This document shows, piece by piece, positions 1 to 9,498 of a DNA stretch of 20,000 bases. The position numbers were made by a program, and so were the translations under genes. This DNA is from Prorocentrum cordatum (taxonomy: Eukaryota; Sar; Dinophyceae; Prorocentrales; Prorocentraceae). The notes under the pieces are model-generated. The model did no database searches and was not told where the DNA came from. It saw only the letters and a program-made list of their open reading frames with translations. The stretch covers positions 1 through 20,000 of the forward strand of contig CAUYUJ010020573.1 in assembly GCA_963575745.1 (NCBI GenBank), written 5' to 3'. Position 1 is the first letter of the stretch. Every line of letters starts with the position of its first letter.

Positions 1-1430
1 GGAGGAGGAGTTCAGCTGCAGGGCGAGCCCGTCCTCTCCGACCCCCTCTAGCTGGCCCGGGCCCCGGGGGCCACGTGGGGCCGACGCCCCTCCCCGGGCC
101 TCCGCTGGTCCTGGCCTACCGGGGCTCCCTTCGTGGCCGGCCCCGGGTTCCCGACGTGGCCAGTTTTTGCGCCGGCCTGGGCCGGCGCGTCCCCGATGCG
201 CTCGCTGCCCCCCGCCTCGTCCCAGCTCGTCCGCCCCATCCCTCGGCCTCGTCCTCTGCACCGCCACTGCTAGGCCCCAGAGCACAGGCTCGGTTATCTC
301 TTCCAACACGGGGCTGGCCGACGCGCTGCGCGAGGGCGTGCGCGGAGGGCCCGCTGCGCTGGTGTCTCGTCGCGTCGGCGGTGGGCCGTGGGGGGGGCCT
401 CCTCGACGGCGGGGTGCCCAGTGAACTGGCGGTGGGTGCCGGGGCGCGGCGGCCGAGAGCCCCAGCCGACACGCAGCTGGTGCCTCGCCGCGGCGGCGCT
501 GGCCGTGGAGGGCTCCTCTTCGGCGTGGGGGCGTCCAGTGCCAGAGGCCGGGGCCGAGGGGCTGCCAGTCCCTCGTCGCAGCGGCGCTGGGCAGAGGGGG
601 GGGTCCGCTTCGGCGGCGGGGCGTCCAGTACAGAGGCGGTGGGGTGCGGCGGCTGAGAGCCCCAGCCGAGGGGCTGCCGGTGCCTCGTCGAGGCGGCGCT
701 GGTCGTGGCGCCAGGGCGCGGCGGCCGAGAGCCCCTGCCGAGGGGCGGGGTCCTGCGCGCCGCCAGCTTTGCGGCGGCGGGCCGCCTTGGGGCAGCCTCG
801 GCGAGGCGGCGGAGGCGGCCAGCGAGGCCGCGCTCACAGCGCGGCGGAGCCCATCGTGGAGGATCACGCCGTGGTTGCCACGGCGGTGCACGCCGATGCG
901 GAGCTCGGCGGGGGGATGGGCGGCCGAGCAGGCGCTGAGGACCACCATTCCTGCGACGACGAGTACGCGGGCCGGCGCGCTGCCTGTGGGCGTGCAGAGT
1001 TGCCGCGGTCGCGGTTGCGCGCCTGGGCGAGGCCCACGGAGGACGGCGCGGCGTGTCGGGCGGTGGTAGGCCGCCACGAGCAGGCGCAGGCGAGCGCGCG
1101 GCGGCGAGTGCAGGAGGTGGCGCTGTGCACTCCCAGTGGTGTGGCATACGTAAGTATTCCTCTTCTGAGCACTGCAGGCAGCGTGCGAGCGGCTGGCTGG
1201 TTGGTGTGCCTGCCGATCTCGTGGCGAAGAGGCGGACGTCCACCACGCCGGGCGGTGCGGACATCTCCGTGCCGCTCCAGGCTCGTGCGCGCGTGCGTGC
1301 GTCTTGGCGTGCGCCTGCTGGTGTAAGGCTCGTCTCCAGGCGCCCCTTCAAGAAGAGGCTGGCTCGGTGGGCAGGGCCGAGCCTGGCCGCTCGCCGTGGG
1401 GGCGTTCTGCTTCCAGCGGTGCGGATCGGA
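1..1430. other. GC-rich region without recognised gene
   Basis: Long open frames exist on both strands (for example minus 116-1564 and plus 388-1326). They overlap each other, are rich in Arg/Ala/Pro/Gly, show no domain I recognise, and are expected from GC-rich sequence. Apart from the tandem repeat at 357-745 and a small minus-strand Cys/His motif near 1126-1183, nothing can be supported here. Confidence 0.4.
357..745. repeat. Irregular GC-rich tandem repeat
   Basis: Degenerate copies of a GC-rich unit follow each other. The block GTGCCTCGTCG...GGCGGCGCTGG recurs at about 361, 480, 566 and 679. The block GAGAGCCCCAGCCGA recurs at 455, 655 and 727, and CTTCGGCG..GGGGCGTCCAGT at about 518 and 608. 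Spacing varies between about 70 and 200 bp, so internal deletions have occurred. Several frames are open on both strands simply because the sequence lacks A/T-rich stops. I see no recognisable protein in any of them. Confidence 0.55.
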
Positions 1431-1437
1431 GAGATCC

Positions 1438-1649
1438 AAGATTCGGGGGAGCGTAAGACCCGGGTTTGCCAGGACTCGGGTTCGCCATCGTTTTTTGACG
1501 ACCGCGACTCGGATTTTGGCGAGGAGGAGTTTCGTGGGATGTCTGCAGCGGGAGGCCTCGTCAAAATGCAGGCTCGGCCTCGTCATTTTTTTGACGACCT
1601 CGTCGGGGATTTCCCAGTCCCCTGTACCCAGGTCTTACGTCCCCCTGAA
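1438..1649. mobile_element. Candidate short inverted-repeat element (MITE/introner-like)
   Basis: The segments 1442-1465 and 1626-1649 are inverted repeats of each other. About 20 of 24 positions match without gaps, including an exact CGTAAGACC core and GGGT at the inner edge. The six bases AGATCC occur just outside both ends (1432-1437 and 1650-1655) and could be a target duplication, although four unpaired bases lie between the left copy and the repeat. The interior holds two T-runs followed by GACGACC (about 1490-1503 and 1587-1599); the second forms a TCGTCA/TGACGA hairpin. There is no coding capacity. The size and structure suit a non-autonomous DNA element. The class is unknown. Confidence 0.45.
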
Positions 1650-1659
1650 AGATCCCGCG

Positions 1660-2230
1660 CGCAGTGAGTCTGAGGGGATCCGGCACGCGCGTGTCTGCAA
1701 GCCGAGGCTGCGTCGGGCGCGCGAGGGCCCCGGGAGGTGTGGCTGGTGTGCGGGGGCCTGGTTGAGAGAGGCGTCGTGAGATGGCCTTGCCACAGAAGCC
1801 AGTGTGTGATGTTCATTCTGCGTGCATGGATGAGGAGCTGAAAGCCGCGGCCTCCCCCGAGGATTGAGACGGCACAAATCTACTGCATGAGGGAATGCTC
1901 AAATAGATACGGATCCGCCTGCTGTTGTGGGCACTGTCAGCGCTCGCCCGTTTTTTTTAATTGTTTTTTTTTTTGAAACGAAATACCTTTTTAGGCAAAC
2001 CTGAGCGACGAGGCAATCGAGTTCTTCTCTGCAAAAGACCGAGAGTGTACGATCAGATCGGCAATCAGTAAAATCACCATATTGCAGACCAAGCGGTGCA
2101 GGAGGTGCGAAGAGGCACAGAAATGTGGAGAAGCCCGCGAGGATGTAGACTAGTAGATCTGCAGGCGTCGGCAAGATTGTCCCCTCCCACCCCGTCCAGC
2201 TCCACAATCCGCTCCCGCCAGTGACAAGGG
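1660..2230. other. Unassigned non-coding stretch
   Basis: No gene or domain is recognised. The stretch becomes noticeably less GC-rich after about 1770 and contains two T-runs (1951-1958 and 1964-1974). Confidence 0.4.
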
Positions 2231-3005
2231 CCCTCACCGAGGACACTTTCAACCCTCACCGAGGGCAGCTGGCAGTCGACTTCCAAAATGTCCTCACCAA
2301 GGGAGTTATATAAACAGCATACTGAGGGCGATCGTTCCACCTTCCTCCGCCGCCTCCTTGAAGGGGCGCCCACGGTCGGGTCAGGGCGGCTCTCGCGCGC
2401 CAACGCCGGAATCACACGTGCTCGAACACAGCGGCACTCACCTGGCATCTCCAACCATCAGCCCCCCGACCTCCCCCCTCACAGACCCCTTCTGCGCTCA
2501 CCGAGCGCCTGGCGATCGACTCGCTCGCGGCGGTCGTCCCGCTCGGCATCTCACCCTCCAGCCCGGCAAAGCGGGGGCTGCTTACAGACAACGCTGGCTG
2601 CTGACCTGCAGGCGCGGAAATTGCCATGTCTGCCCTCATCGAGGGTCTTGCTGGCGCTCCTCCCCTATCGATCCCAGCCGGCCCCAACGCGCACCCCTCG
2701 CCTCCCCCTAAACTCTCAATCCCTGCCGCCCTCGCCGAGGGCCCGGCGGTCGACTCAATCGCGGAGGGCGTCTCGCCCGGCCCCTTGCAACCGGCAAAGT
2801 TGGGGCCACTTAAGTATCATGTTGTTTTGTTTTGTTGTTGATGATGGTAATGGTAATGACGGTGATGATGATGAAAAAGACGAAGATGAAGATGACGATG
2901 AATACGGATCTGAATATTCATATGAAGATGCAGATGAAGATGATGATGATGCTGATGATGATGCTGCTGATGATGACGATGATGGTGGTGATGATGCTGA
3001 TGATG

Positions 3006-3037
<32 letters not shown>

Positions 3038-3392
3038 AATGGTGGTGGTGACGATCATGGTGATGGTGATGGTGATGGTGGTGGTGATGATGGTGAGATG
3101 GTCATAATGATGGTGGTGATGGCGGTGATAATGATGGTGATGATTGTGGTGATGATGAGGATGATGATGAGTAATATAGAAAGAAGAATAAGAACAAGAA
3201 AAGGATGATGAAGAGGTTGAAAGTGCGGCGCTGCTGAGCCAGTGCCCTCACCGAGCACCTTTGCTTGAAGACTGCCCTCACCGAGAGTCTCTTTACTGGA
3301 AGACTGCCCTCACCAAGGGTCAAGTTAGTAGAACTTCTCCGCCTCCGCTCCTTCTCCTCCGCCTCCTCCTCTTTGGATAACCTCACCGAGGG
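2231..3392. repeat. Dispersed CCCTCACCGAGGG-like motif, ten copies
   Basis: A 13-base motif close to CCCTCACCGAGGG starts near 2231, 2253, 2291, 2495, 2633, 2729, 3245, 3275, 3307 and 3380. Its ends (CCCTC and GAGGG) are complementary around a 3-base centre, so each full copy is a small imperfect palindrome. At 3245-3319 three copies stand about 31 bp apart, two of them within a longer shared GAAGACTGCCCTCACC block. At 2253, 2496 and 2729 the motif sits in a longer block that also shares GGC.GTCGACT, with a spacing of roughly 235-240 bp, which suggests an old tandem array. No function is known. Confidence 0.6.
2837..3175. repeat. (GAT)n trinucleotide microsatellite
   Basis: An imperfect GAT/GGT/GAC triplet array of about 340 bp. 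One forward frame reads as an Asp-rich run, another as a Met-rich run, and the reverse strand as an Ile/Ser-rich run. The open frame starting at 2288 runs into the Asp-rich frame. Its upstream part is Ser/Pro/Arg-rich with no recognisable domain, so I treat the whole as a microsatellite and not as an acidic protein gene. Confidence 0.8.
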
Positions 3393-3394
3393 TC

Positions 3395-3800
3395 ATGGCG
3401 TGAGACTGCTGCCTGGGTGATGCGAGCGCGGGTCATCGCGGGTTGAAGCTGAGGCCTGGGCGATGCATGCGGCGTGGATGCCCTCATTGGGGCCCATTGC
3501 TTGAAAATGCGGCTTGAAACCGCGAAATCAGGGCAGATCCTCCCCCAACGCCATCCAACAGATCTCCACCACCTCCACATCTTCTGGCACAATTAGCGAG
3601 CGCGCTGAAAATGGTGCCCTTTCGGGCCTTAATCTCTGATGGCGATGAGGACGTAGATGAAGGTATTTGAAGAAGGTGAAGGTGAAATACACTGGTGCGA
3701 AGACATGGTGACGAGAGCTCAAGAAGTCATGGCACGCCAAAGCATGTCATGTTGCTCGTCGTTCGCGCCGATATCCACGAACAGTTTCTAAACGTCTCCA
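3395..3800. other. Unassigned stretch
   Basis: No recognisable gene, repeat or RNA. Short open frames on the minus strand (3383-3740) have no recognisable composition or motif. Confidence 0.35.
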
Positions 3801-3819
3801 ATAGCAGAGCCTCTTTCTC

Positions 3820-5113
3820 AAATGTGGCAAAGGACTCGTCCAGTAACCGGTATATCGGAATAGACAATTCTGATACATAGCCGCTTGTTTGAAGTCATCG
3901 AACAACTTCGACCTTGATCTATGCACGAACTCAATAGTGACGTTTTTGACGCGTTACCGTGGTGTTTTTGGTAATGACATGCCAGCGCCCCGTCAATGGA
4001 TCCCAATTGCCAAGCCTACCCTCCGTACCGTTGAGTGTGTTGTTTTGGAGGTGCGCCAGGCGTTCCTTTCTCCCAGATTTACAAGTCTGGATGCCGTTTA
4101 TCAAATGCTTCGTCGTGTTCCACTTAGGCCTCAGTCTCGTGTGTTGTCTTGTCCTTTGGCGTGGCCATCGCATTCTCCTCTGCGTCATTCTTGGAGTGCT
4201 TGTTAATTGTCTGCCTCGCTGCGGTGTCGGGCACGTGCTCCGCCTGGTCGCTGGTCGCCGCCGCCTCCGTGGGAGCGGCAATCGCCTCACCCACTGTGGG
4301 CGCAGCGTCTGCGGCAATATGCAACTCCTCGCCAGCTGTGGCCGGCTCCGCTGGTGCCACTGACCATTTTCTCGAAAGCGGTGGCGCACGTTTGTGTCGC
4401 AGCAGCGGAGGTAATGATTGTGTCAACGTTTGCCAATTCGTTGTCATGCGAATTCCTGTTTCAGAGTCGCTGTATGCTGCGGAACAGATGTGGGTACGGC
4501 CGGGGGAGGAGGTGGCTCTGGCACCCGGAGAAAGAACGGTGGGTTGACGATTGGCGGGGCAGGAAGCATGTGAAACGTGTGCTCATTGACCCATGCAGCC
4601 TGAGGCATAAGTGTCGGCGCTTTGTTCGACTGCCACGTACAGAGGATGTGTTTTCAACACACTTGACTGTTCTTTCCGGAGATGCAACGAGAAACCCTGT
4701 GACACAAGCTTGACGTCAGCAGTTGCTATGGTACACAGAGCAGCCCTTGCCGCGTAGCCTATGCTCTGCAGTGCCTTCCGTTGGGGTCGGACAGTCGGGG
4801 AACAATGGGAGTGATGGGGAGAGTTCGCATGAGATGACACAACAAGAGCACGGTAAGGATGATAATAAGCAAAAGCCGTCTCCGACGTGTGATGGCTTCG
4901 ACCTGGGATCGGATATGTCTCGTTGGGCACGCGGATGCCCACCTGAGGGCGTCTCGCTGGCGCAGGCCAGGCGTTCGGGCGCGCACCTGACTCCTCCTCC
5001 TCCTCCACCTCCTCCTCCTCCTCATCTTCCCCCTCCTCCTCCTCAGTGATTGCGGTCGGGAACTTTGGGATAGCGTATCGCTCCGACGGTTCTGGCCCAC
5101 GTTTCGGAGCCAT
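3820..5113 (-). other. Weak minus-strand coding-like region, unidentified
   Basis: Read on the minus strand, three successive frames have protein-like composition. The first (5113 down to 4583) starts with Met and has a Glu run encoded by the small TCC tract at 4989-5043. The second (about 4660 down to 4443) contains NEHTFHMLPAPPIVNPPF and a Pro-rich stretch before a stop. The third (4447 down to 4124) is Ala/Glu/Thr-rich. These overlap or abut and would need frameshifts or introns to form one product. I recognise no domain. It may be a decayed gene or retroelement, or chance. Confidence 0.2.
4989..5043. repeat. Short (TCC)n tract
   Basis: An interrupted TCC triplet run on the plus strand. 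It has the same motif as the larger arrays at 5349-5680 and 11644-11858. Confidence 0.8.
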
Positions 5114-5122
5114 ACGCTATCC
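5068..5122. repeat. Perfect-length 18-bp inverted repeat (hairpin 1)
   Basis: The arms at 5068-5085 (GGATAGCGTATCGCTCCG) and 5105-5122 (CGGAGCCATACGCTATCC) pair at 17 of 18 positions around a 19-base loop. A near copy of the right arm and its flank recurs in direct orientation at 5182-5201. Confidence 0.75.
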
Positions 5123-5181
5123 ACTTCGCGGTCCCGAGGCGTCGACGTCCCGAGCTCGCCCCAGCCTTCCGCCCCACAGAG

Positions 5182-5249
5182 CGGAGCGACACGCTGTCCA
5201 CACGTAAGGCATAGTGTATCGCTGGGGCCGCCGCGCCGACACGCTATGC
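5182..5249. repeat. Related inverted repeat (hairpin 2)
   Basis: The segment 5182-5201 is a 17/20 direct copy of 5105-5124. The segment 5209-5221 (GCATAGTGTATCG) pairs with 5237-5249 (CGACACGCTATGC) at 11 of 13 positions. Thus five versions of an ACACGCTATCC-like word alternate in orientation between 5068 and 5249, immediately upstream of the (TCC)n array. Confidence 0.6.
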
Positions 5250-5348
5250 AAACGCTCCTGCCTGTAGCAGCAGCAGCAGACGGACTCACACGGGCCTGAT
5301 CCTGATCCCCCTCCTTTCTTCTTATCTCGCGTTCTACCCCTTCATTCG

Positions 5349-5680
5349 TCCTCTTCCTCCTCCTCCTCCTCCTCCTCCTCCTCTCCTCCTCCTCCTCCCC
5401 CCCTCCTCTTCCTCCCCCCCTCTTCCTCCCTCCCATCCCCTCCCTCCCATCCCCTCCCTTCCCCTCCCCCCTCCCCCCTCCCCCCCTCCCTCCTCCCTCC
5501 CTCCCTCCCTCCTCCCTCCCTCCTCCTCCTCCTCCTCCTCCTCCTCCTCCTCTCCTCCTCCTCTTCCTCCTCCCTCCTCCTCCTCCTCTCTCCTATTCCC
5601 CCTCCTCCTCCTCCTCCTCCTATTCCTTCGCCTCCTCCTCCTCCTCCTCCTCCTCCTCCTCCTCCTCCTCCTCCTCCCTC
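5349..5680. repeat. (TCC)n microsatellite upstream of LINE copy 1
   Basis: About 330 bp of almost pure TCC/CTC triplets with C-rich and T interruptions (CCCTCC and CTTCC variants in the middle). The minus strand reads as Glu, Arg or Gly runs depending on frame; these are artefacts of the repeat. It lies about 170 bp upstream of the ORF1 start of LINE copy 1 and mirrors the array at 11644-11858. Confidence 0.9.
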
Positions 5681-5818
5681 AAGCAATTTGGGCGCAAGCA
5701 GGTGCGAGGAGGCCCGATAGCCCCCGACCCACGCGCACAATCCTCGGGGTTTCTTCGTAGCGCTTGAGGGAGTCAGACCGAGGGCCCGGCCGCAGCCCGA
5801 AGCCTGCGACTAACACCG

Positions 5819-5846
5819 AGGCTGTTTGTTTCTGTCTACTTCCCAG
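5819..5846 (+). promoter_or_regulatory. Possible (trans-)splice acceptor before ORF1
   Basis: A pyrimidine-rich tract (TGTTTGTTTCTGTCTACTTC, 5824-5843) ends in CAG at 5844-5846, seven bases before the ATG at 5854. Dinoflagellate mRNAs receive a spliced leader at such acceptors, so this could set the 5' end of the ORF1 message. An ordinary 3' splice site or chance would look the same. Confidence 0.3.
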
Positions 5847-5853
5847 TCCAAGC

Positions 5854-6959
5854 ATGACGCAGCTGTGGTCGAAGTGCGATCATTGCCGACGATGCTGGAA
5901 TTCTACCGTTGTCAAGCAGGGTGGACGTTGCTCGGCATGCGGCGCACAGGTCACTGTGTACAAGCCACCAGTACGCAGAGCACACTGGAAGGACGAAGTG
6001 TATCCAGCTGATGCAGAACCCAAACCCCCCGAGGGCCCAAGGGGCCGCCAGCGCAGCCACTCTCCGCGAGGCTCGCGCAGGAACGGTGGGGGGGCAAGAG
6101 CACGACGACGTTCGACAAGGGCCCCTCGGTCACCGAGCTGCTCGAGCTGGCGGCACAGGCGACGGAGGACGCAGCCCTACAGGCGGCGCTCAAGCAGCAA
6201 ATCGAGAAGATCACCGCCCAGGCCAAGGCCGACTCCGAGGCGACCACCTCGCCCGCGGAGGACTTGCGCGAGGCCGACGGAGCGTGGAAGAGCGCGGAGC
6301 ACCACCACAGCCAGCGCGTGGACAACGTGCTCCGCTTGCGGCAGATATTCCAGACTGCGGAGACCAAGGAGGAGCGTGCCGCAGTCGCCCTGGCTCAGGC
6401 GGCGGTGGCCAAGAAGGCGGCGGCTCGGGCAGTCGCCAAGGCCGAGGGAGTAGGCCCTCAGCCGCAGTCCGCCTCGGACGCAGCCATGTCCACGATCGAG
6501 TGGGACGAGTCCTTCTTCAGCTCGCTCGACGACATGGAATGCACGGCCGAGGAGCGCAAGGCACTCCATACCTTGCACGACCAGCTCAAGGGGGTCAAGA
6601 ACGACCTCAGCGGCGAGGAGGCTGAGATCAAGGCCTGGTTCGACAGGGCCAAGCAGATGCAGAAGGATATTTCGGATCGCACCACGAGGAAGAGGAAGGG
6701 CTCCGATGGTGATGCGGCGGCGACTGAGGGCAACACGACTCAGAACGACGCCGTCCAGAGCTCCGCTGCACACCAATATGCTGCCGACACCACCAAGGCT
6801 TCCGAGAAGCAGCAGGTCGCGCCCGAGGTCATCCAGGAGGGGGCCAAGAAGTTGTCAGCAGCGAAGTTCGTAGCCAAGGCAGAAGAGGCGGCGGCCAAGT
6901 CCAAGCCCAAGGGCAAGGGCGAGGCTGACGTGGCTGAGGCGGCGGCCGCTGCCTCTTGA
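5854..6959 (+). pseudogene. LINE copy 1 ORF1: zinc-ribbon plus coiled-coil protein, one frameshift
   Basis: A gag-like ORF1 product, expected to bind element RNA in a ribonucleoprotein. The start at 5854 begins MTQLWSKCDHC. A zinc ribbon follows (CDHC, then about 15 residues, then CSAC). The frame then switches between about 6012 and 6105, most simply at the seven-G run near 6088-6094. From there to TGA 6959 one frame is open: a Gln/Glu/Ala-rich helical segment (TELLELAAQATEDAALQAAL), then an Ala/Lys-rich segment, then an acidic WDESFFSSLDDME patch, a second coiled coil and a Lys/Ala-rich basic tail. The total is about 368 residues if the shift is repaired. The zinc-plus-coil plan is common for ORF1 in this retroelement group; the RNA-binding role is inferred. 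It lies about 100 bp upstream of ORF2. Confidence 0.7.
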
Positions 6960-7055
6960 CTATCTGTAGAGGGTGATCACCACACCGAGAGCACCACGAC
7001 ATTGTGTTATGCGCGTGTCACCGCCTTCACTACCAAGGTGTGGCAATTCATTTAA
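6960..7055 (+). other. Spacer between ORF1 and ORF2 of LINE copy 1
   Basis: About 95 bp that is less GC-rich than its surroundings, with stops in the endonuclease frame (TAA at 7053-7055). It may hold the ORF2 start or a reinitiation signal, but no start codon stands out. Confidence 0.4.
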
Positions 7056-7552
7056 TTATGTTATTGCAAGTACGACTACTGGGCCTGGGTAGAGACCCAC
7101 ATTCACGACGAGCCCGAACTCAGGGGGTGGGAAAAGAAGGCTAGGGATGCCCACCTGCGCCTTCGCAGCAACGCAGCCCGACCCTCAGTCAAGCCCGTGG
7201 CGGCTGGTTGTGAGGAGCGGGCGAATGAGGGCGGCGAGTTCTTCATGGCCCAGCAGCACCTTCAGGCGCACGTCCTTCCAGAGGCGCGGGCGGCTGCTGG
7301 ACACCTCCGCGAGGAAGGCCAGGCAGGCCTCGACAGATTCCTCTTCATGGTGCTGCACATGGCAGGGTGCCCGATCATCGCGATCGTACTCTACACGCTG
7401 CCCAGCATAATGATGACTGGCCACAACAAGGCCAGGTTTCAACGCATCCGGTGGTTTCTCCAGGCTGCGAGACTTCCGTGGTTGATCGTTGGCGACTTCA
7501 GTATGGGGCTGGAATCTGGTCAGTCGCAGCACCCCCTCCAACTCGAGCCAGG
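7056..7552 (+). pseudogene. LINE copy 1 ORF2: APE-type endonuclease domain
   Basis: A single open frame follows TAA 7053-7055. It reads YDYWAWVETHIHDE (the ETH catalytic Glu block), then a segment with EGGEFFMAQQHLQ, then a hydrophobic strand pair (FLFMVLHMAGCPIIAIVLYT) and PWLIVGDFSM. The last is the endonuclease GDWN/GDFN block, with Asp at 7494-7496 and Ser in place of the usual Asn at 7500-7502. This is the exonuclease-endonuclease-phosphatase fold that nicks target DNA. The N-terminal catalytic Asn strand and the C-terminal His block are not found in this frame. The frame runs into the 15-C tract at 7553-7567, after which similarity is lost for about 250 bp. The blocks match a dinoflagellate endonuclease lineage different from that of copy 2. 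Confidence 0.65.
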
Positions 7553-7567
7553 CCCCCCCCCCCCCCC

Positions 7568-8635
7568 ACCACAGCAAGGACAGCGGCTCACATAACAATG
7601 TAGGTCGGCAATTTATTCAAGTTTCAGACACCGGGCCCAGCCCGCCACAACCCTTGGAGGTGAGTCGCCGTCGCCGCCCGCGTTTCCATCCCCAGTCAGC
7701 GACAGGTCGAGAGCCGACGGGAGGTTGGATTCTCCTCGGGACAGGACTGCGCCCATTCCTTTCCCCCGTCTCCTCACGGGTCCGCAGCATCTAGGCTCGA
7801 AGCCTCGCGCGCTCATCTTGTCTCTGGTATGTATGCTGCTTGGATTTCCACCGTCGAGCTCAGCATCGCTCGACGCCCACGGCTTGGCCCTCCTTCGCGC
7901 ACGACGTGCGCGGGGTGCGCGATTCGAGGAGGGCCCAGTCAGACAGGCAGCCCACAGACGACAGGTCCACCTACGCGACCAGAGGGCGCAGTGGTGGACT
8001 CAAGCGCACACCATCGTAGCAGGGGTCGGCAGGCGCCGCCAGAGGGATAACTGGCGGCGCCAGCTAGAGCAATACCATACTGCGGCGAAGAAGGCAGCAG
8101 GGGACATACCAGACGGAGCCCACGCGGCGCTGAGAGATGGTCGAGACCCCCCTGGAGCGAGTGGCCCCGCATCTTCGAGAGCCAGTGCCAGTTTCGCCCA
8201 GCGGTTGTGGAATCTTCTGCCCACGCCGCAAAGAAGATCACGCAGCGCGCCCAGAGGCTTGCAGTCCCATAGGCCATCAATGATTTCCGCGAGCGCGCGG
8301 TTGAGCCCGAGGCGACTGGCATCCTGCGCACGTCGCTCAAGAGGGGGCCGCCCCCACCCGTGGAGACCGCGGTCGGCCAGCAGCCGGCCCACCACCCAAG
8401 GGGCATCACGGGCGCGAAGGCGAGGAAGCGCCAGCAGTTGCGCCCCCCCACCGCCCCCAAGTTGCAGGATGCGCGAGAGCTGCCCAGAGTGATTCGTGAG
8501 AGGGCGGTGGGCGAACCGCTCCCGCAGCCGGAGGTGGCCGACGCCTCCAGCGCGGCATCGCGCATGGAGGCGAAGGCCGGCACGGGCGTCCGCGTGTTCA
8601 CGCCAGTGAACCACCAGAGGCCCCCAGTTGAGGGC
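7568..8635 (+). pseudogene. LINE copy 1 ORF2: linker between endonuclease and RT, fragmented
   Basis: This is a scrambled region with at least three frame changes. Recognisable pieces are YAAWISTVELSIA (about 7830-7870), a Trp/Arg-rich stretch RDQRAQWWTQAHTIVAGVGR (about 7977-8036) leading to NWRRQLEQYHTAAKKAAGDI, and a helical segment ending INDFRERAVEPEA after a TAG near 8267. Such Trp/Arg-rich helical linkers precede the RT in this retroelement group. No catalytic residues are expected. Part of the sequence just after the C tract (7568-7800) has no recognisable match and may be an insertion. Confidence 0.45.
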
Positions 8636-9498
8636 CAGGCGCCGAGCTGCCCCTCATCCTGGGGGCCGTCGAGAACACCCCAGCGCGGCCCGCGCAGACG
8701 CTCGCCGTCATGGGGGAACTCACCCCTAAGAAGACGGCGGGCGATCGCGCCATCGGCCTCGCGTCGGTGCTCGGCCGACTATGGTCTTTGATGCGAAAGC
8801 CGCATGCACAGACCTTGTCGGCCGACGGCGCTCGCCACTGGGACGCAGCCCTGCCAGGCAACTCTTGCCTGCAGGAGGCGTTCCCGCGGGCGTTGGCCGA
8901 GGAACTGGCGTTCGCCGCGGGTATGAAGTACGGGCGTCGCCGCGCTCTACAATCGGATCCCGTGGGACATCCTCGCGTCGGCCGCGATGCGGCTACATTT
9001 TCCTCCAGTCATTTTGCACATTGAGCCGTTGCAGTGCGCAGCCCCGAGATGCTCGGAGCAGGACGAGGCAGTTCTTGATGCGTTTGACCTTCTCCTCAGC
9101 GTCGCGCAGGGGCTGCGCTCAGGGACCCGCTTCGCCAAGATGATGACGCACCACGTCATGATCGCAGTCGCTACTGCCCAGCCTAGGATGGAGGGCGAGG
9201 CTCTGGGTGGACGACGTCTGAGACAGCGAAGGGATCGAGCAAGGCCGTCCGCCTGGAGCTCGCCAGCGGCATCATCACAACGTGTCAGGAGCTGCAGAAG
9301 CGGAAGCGGAAGGTTGCGGACAAGTCTGTTGTTGTATGCAGTATGATGGGCGACGCTCGTGTTGTCGCCCGTCGCGTTCGCAGAGCAGGTTTTGCGGTGC
9401 GACCAGTAGCCCATGCAATATATCTCGGCATGGATTTTGGACGCGGCAGGCGAGCGCGCGCAACCAGAGTACAGCGTGAGAAAAACAACGGACCATGA
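8636..9498 (+). pseudogene. LINE copy 1 ORF2: reverse transcriptase, frameshifted
   Basis: RT blocks appear in order across frames. The finger block LTPKKTAGDRAIGL followed by GRLWSLMRKPHAQ lies at about 8715-8805, preceded in frame by ELPLILGAVENTPARPAQTL. YNRIPWDILASAAMRLHFPP (from 8948) corresponds to the region after motif A; the motif A Asp itself is not visible. GLRSGTRFAKMM (about 9110-9145) is motif B. RLWVDDV (9198-9218) is the catalytic YxDD motif C with both Asp present. TGA follows at once, and the coding sense resumes one base over as ETAKGSSKAV and continues to YLGMDFGRGRRARA and a stop at 9496-9498. At least three frameshifts separate these blocks. Confidence 0.7.

Noticed and set aside
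1148-1176. GTAAGT...CAG resembling a tiny intron
   Set aside because: About 28 bp is implausibly short, and no coding frame is supported on either side.
116-1564. A 482-codon minus-strand open frame
   Set aside because: It overlaps equally long frames on the other strand, crosses the tandem repeat and the inverted-repeat element, and shows only compositional bias.
2306-2316. TATA-box-like TTATATAAAC
   Set aside because: There is no gene start downstream that can be supported, and dinoflagellate promoters generally lack a canonical TATA box.
2288-3208. A 306-codon acidic protein
   Set aside because: The acidic part is the (GAT)n array and the rest has no recognisable domain or composition.
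5342-5740. Poly-Glu, poly-Gly and poly-Arg open frames on the minus strand, also at 11646-12668 and 10867-12177
   Set aside because: They are translations of the (TCC)n arrays and GC-rich flanks in different frames, not genes.
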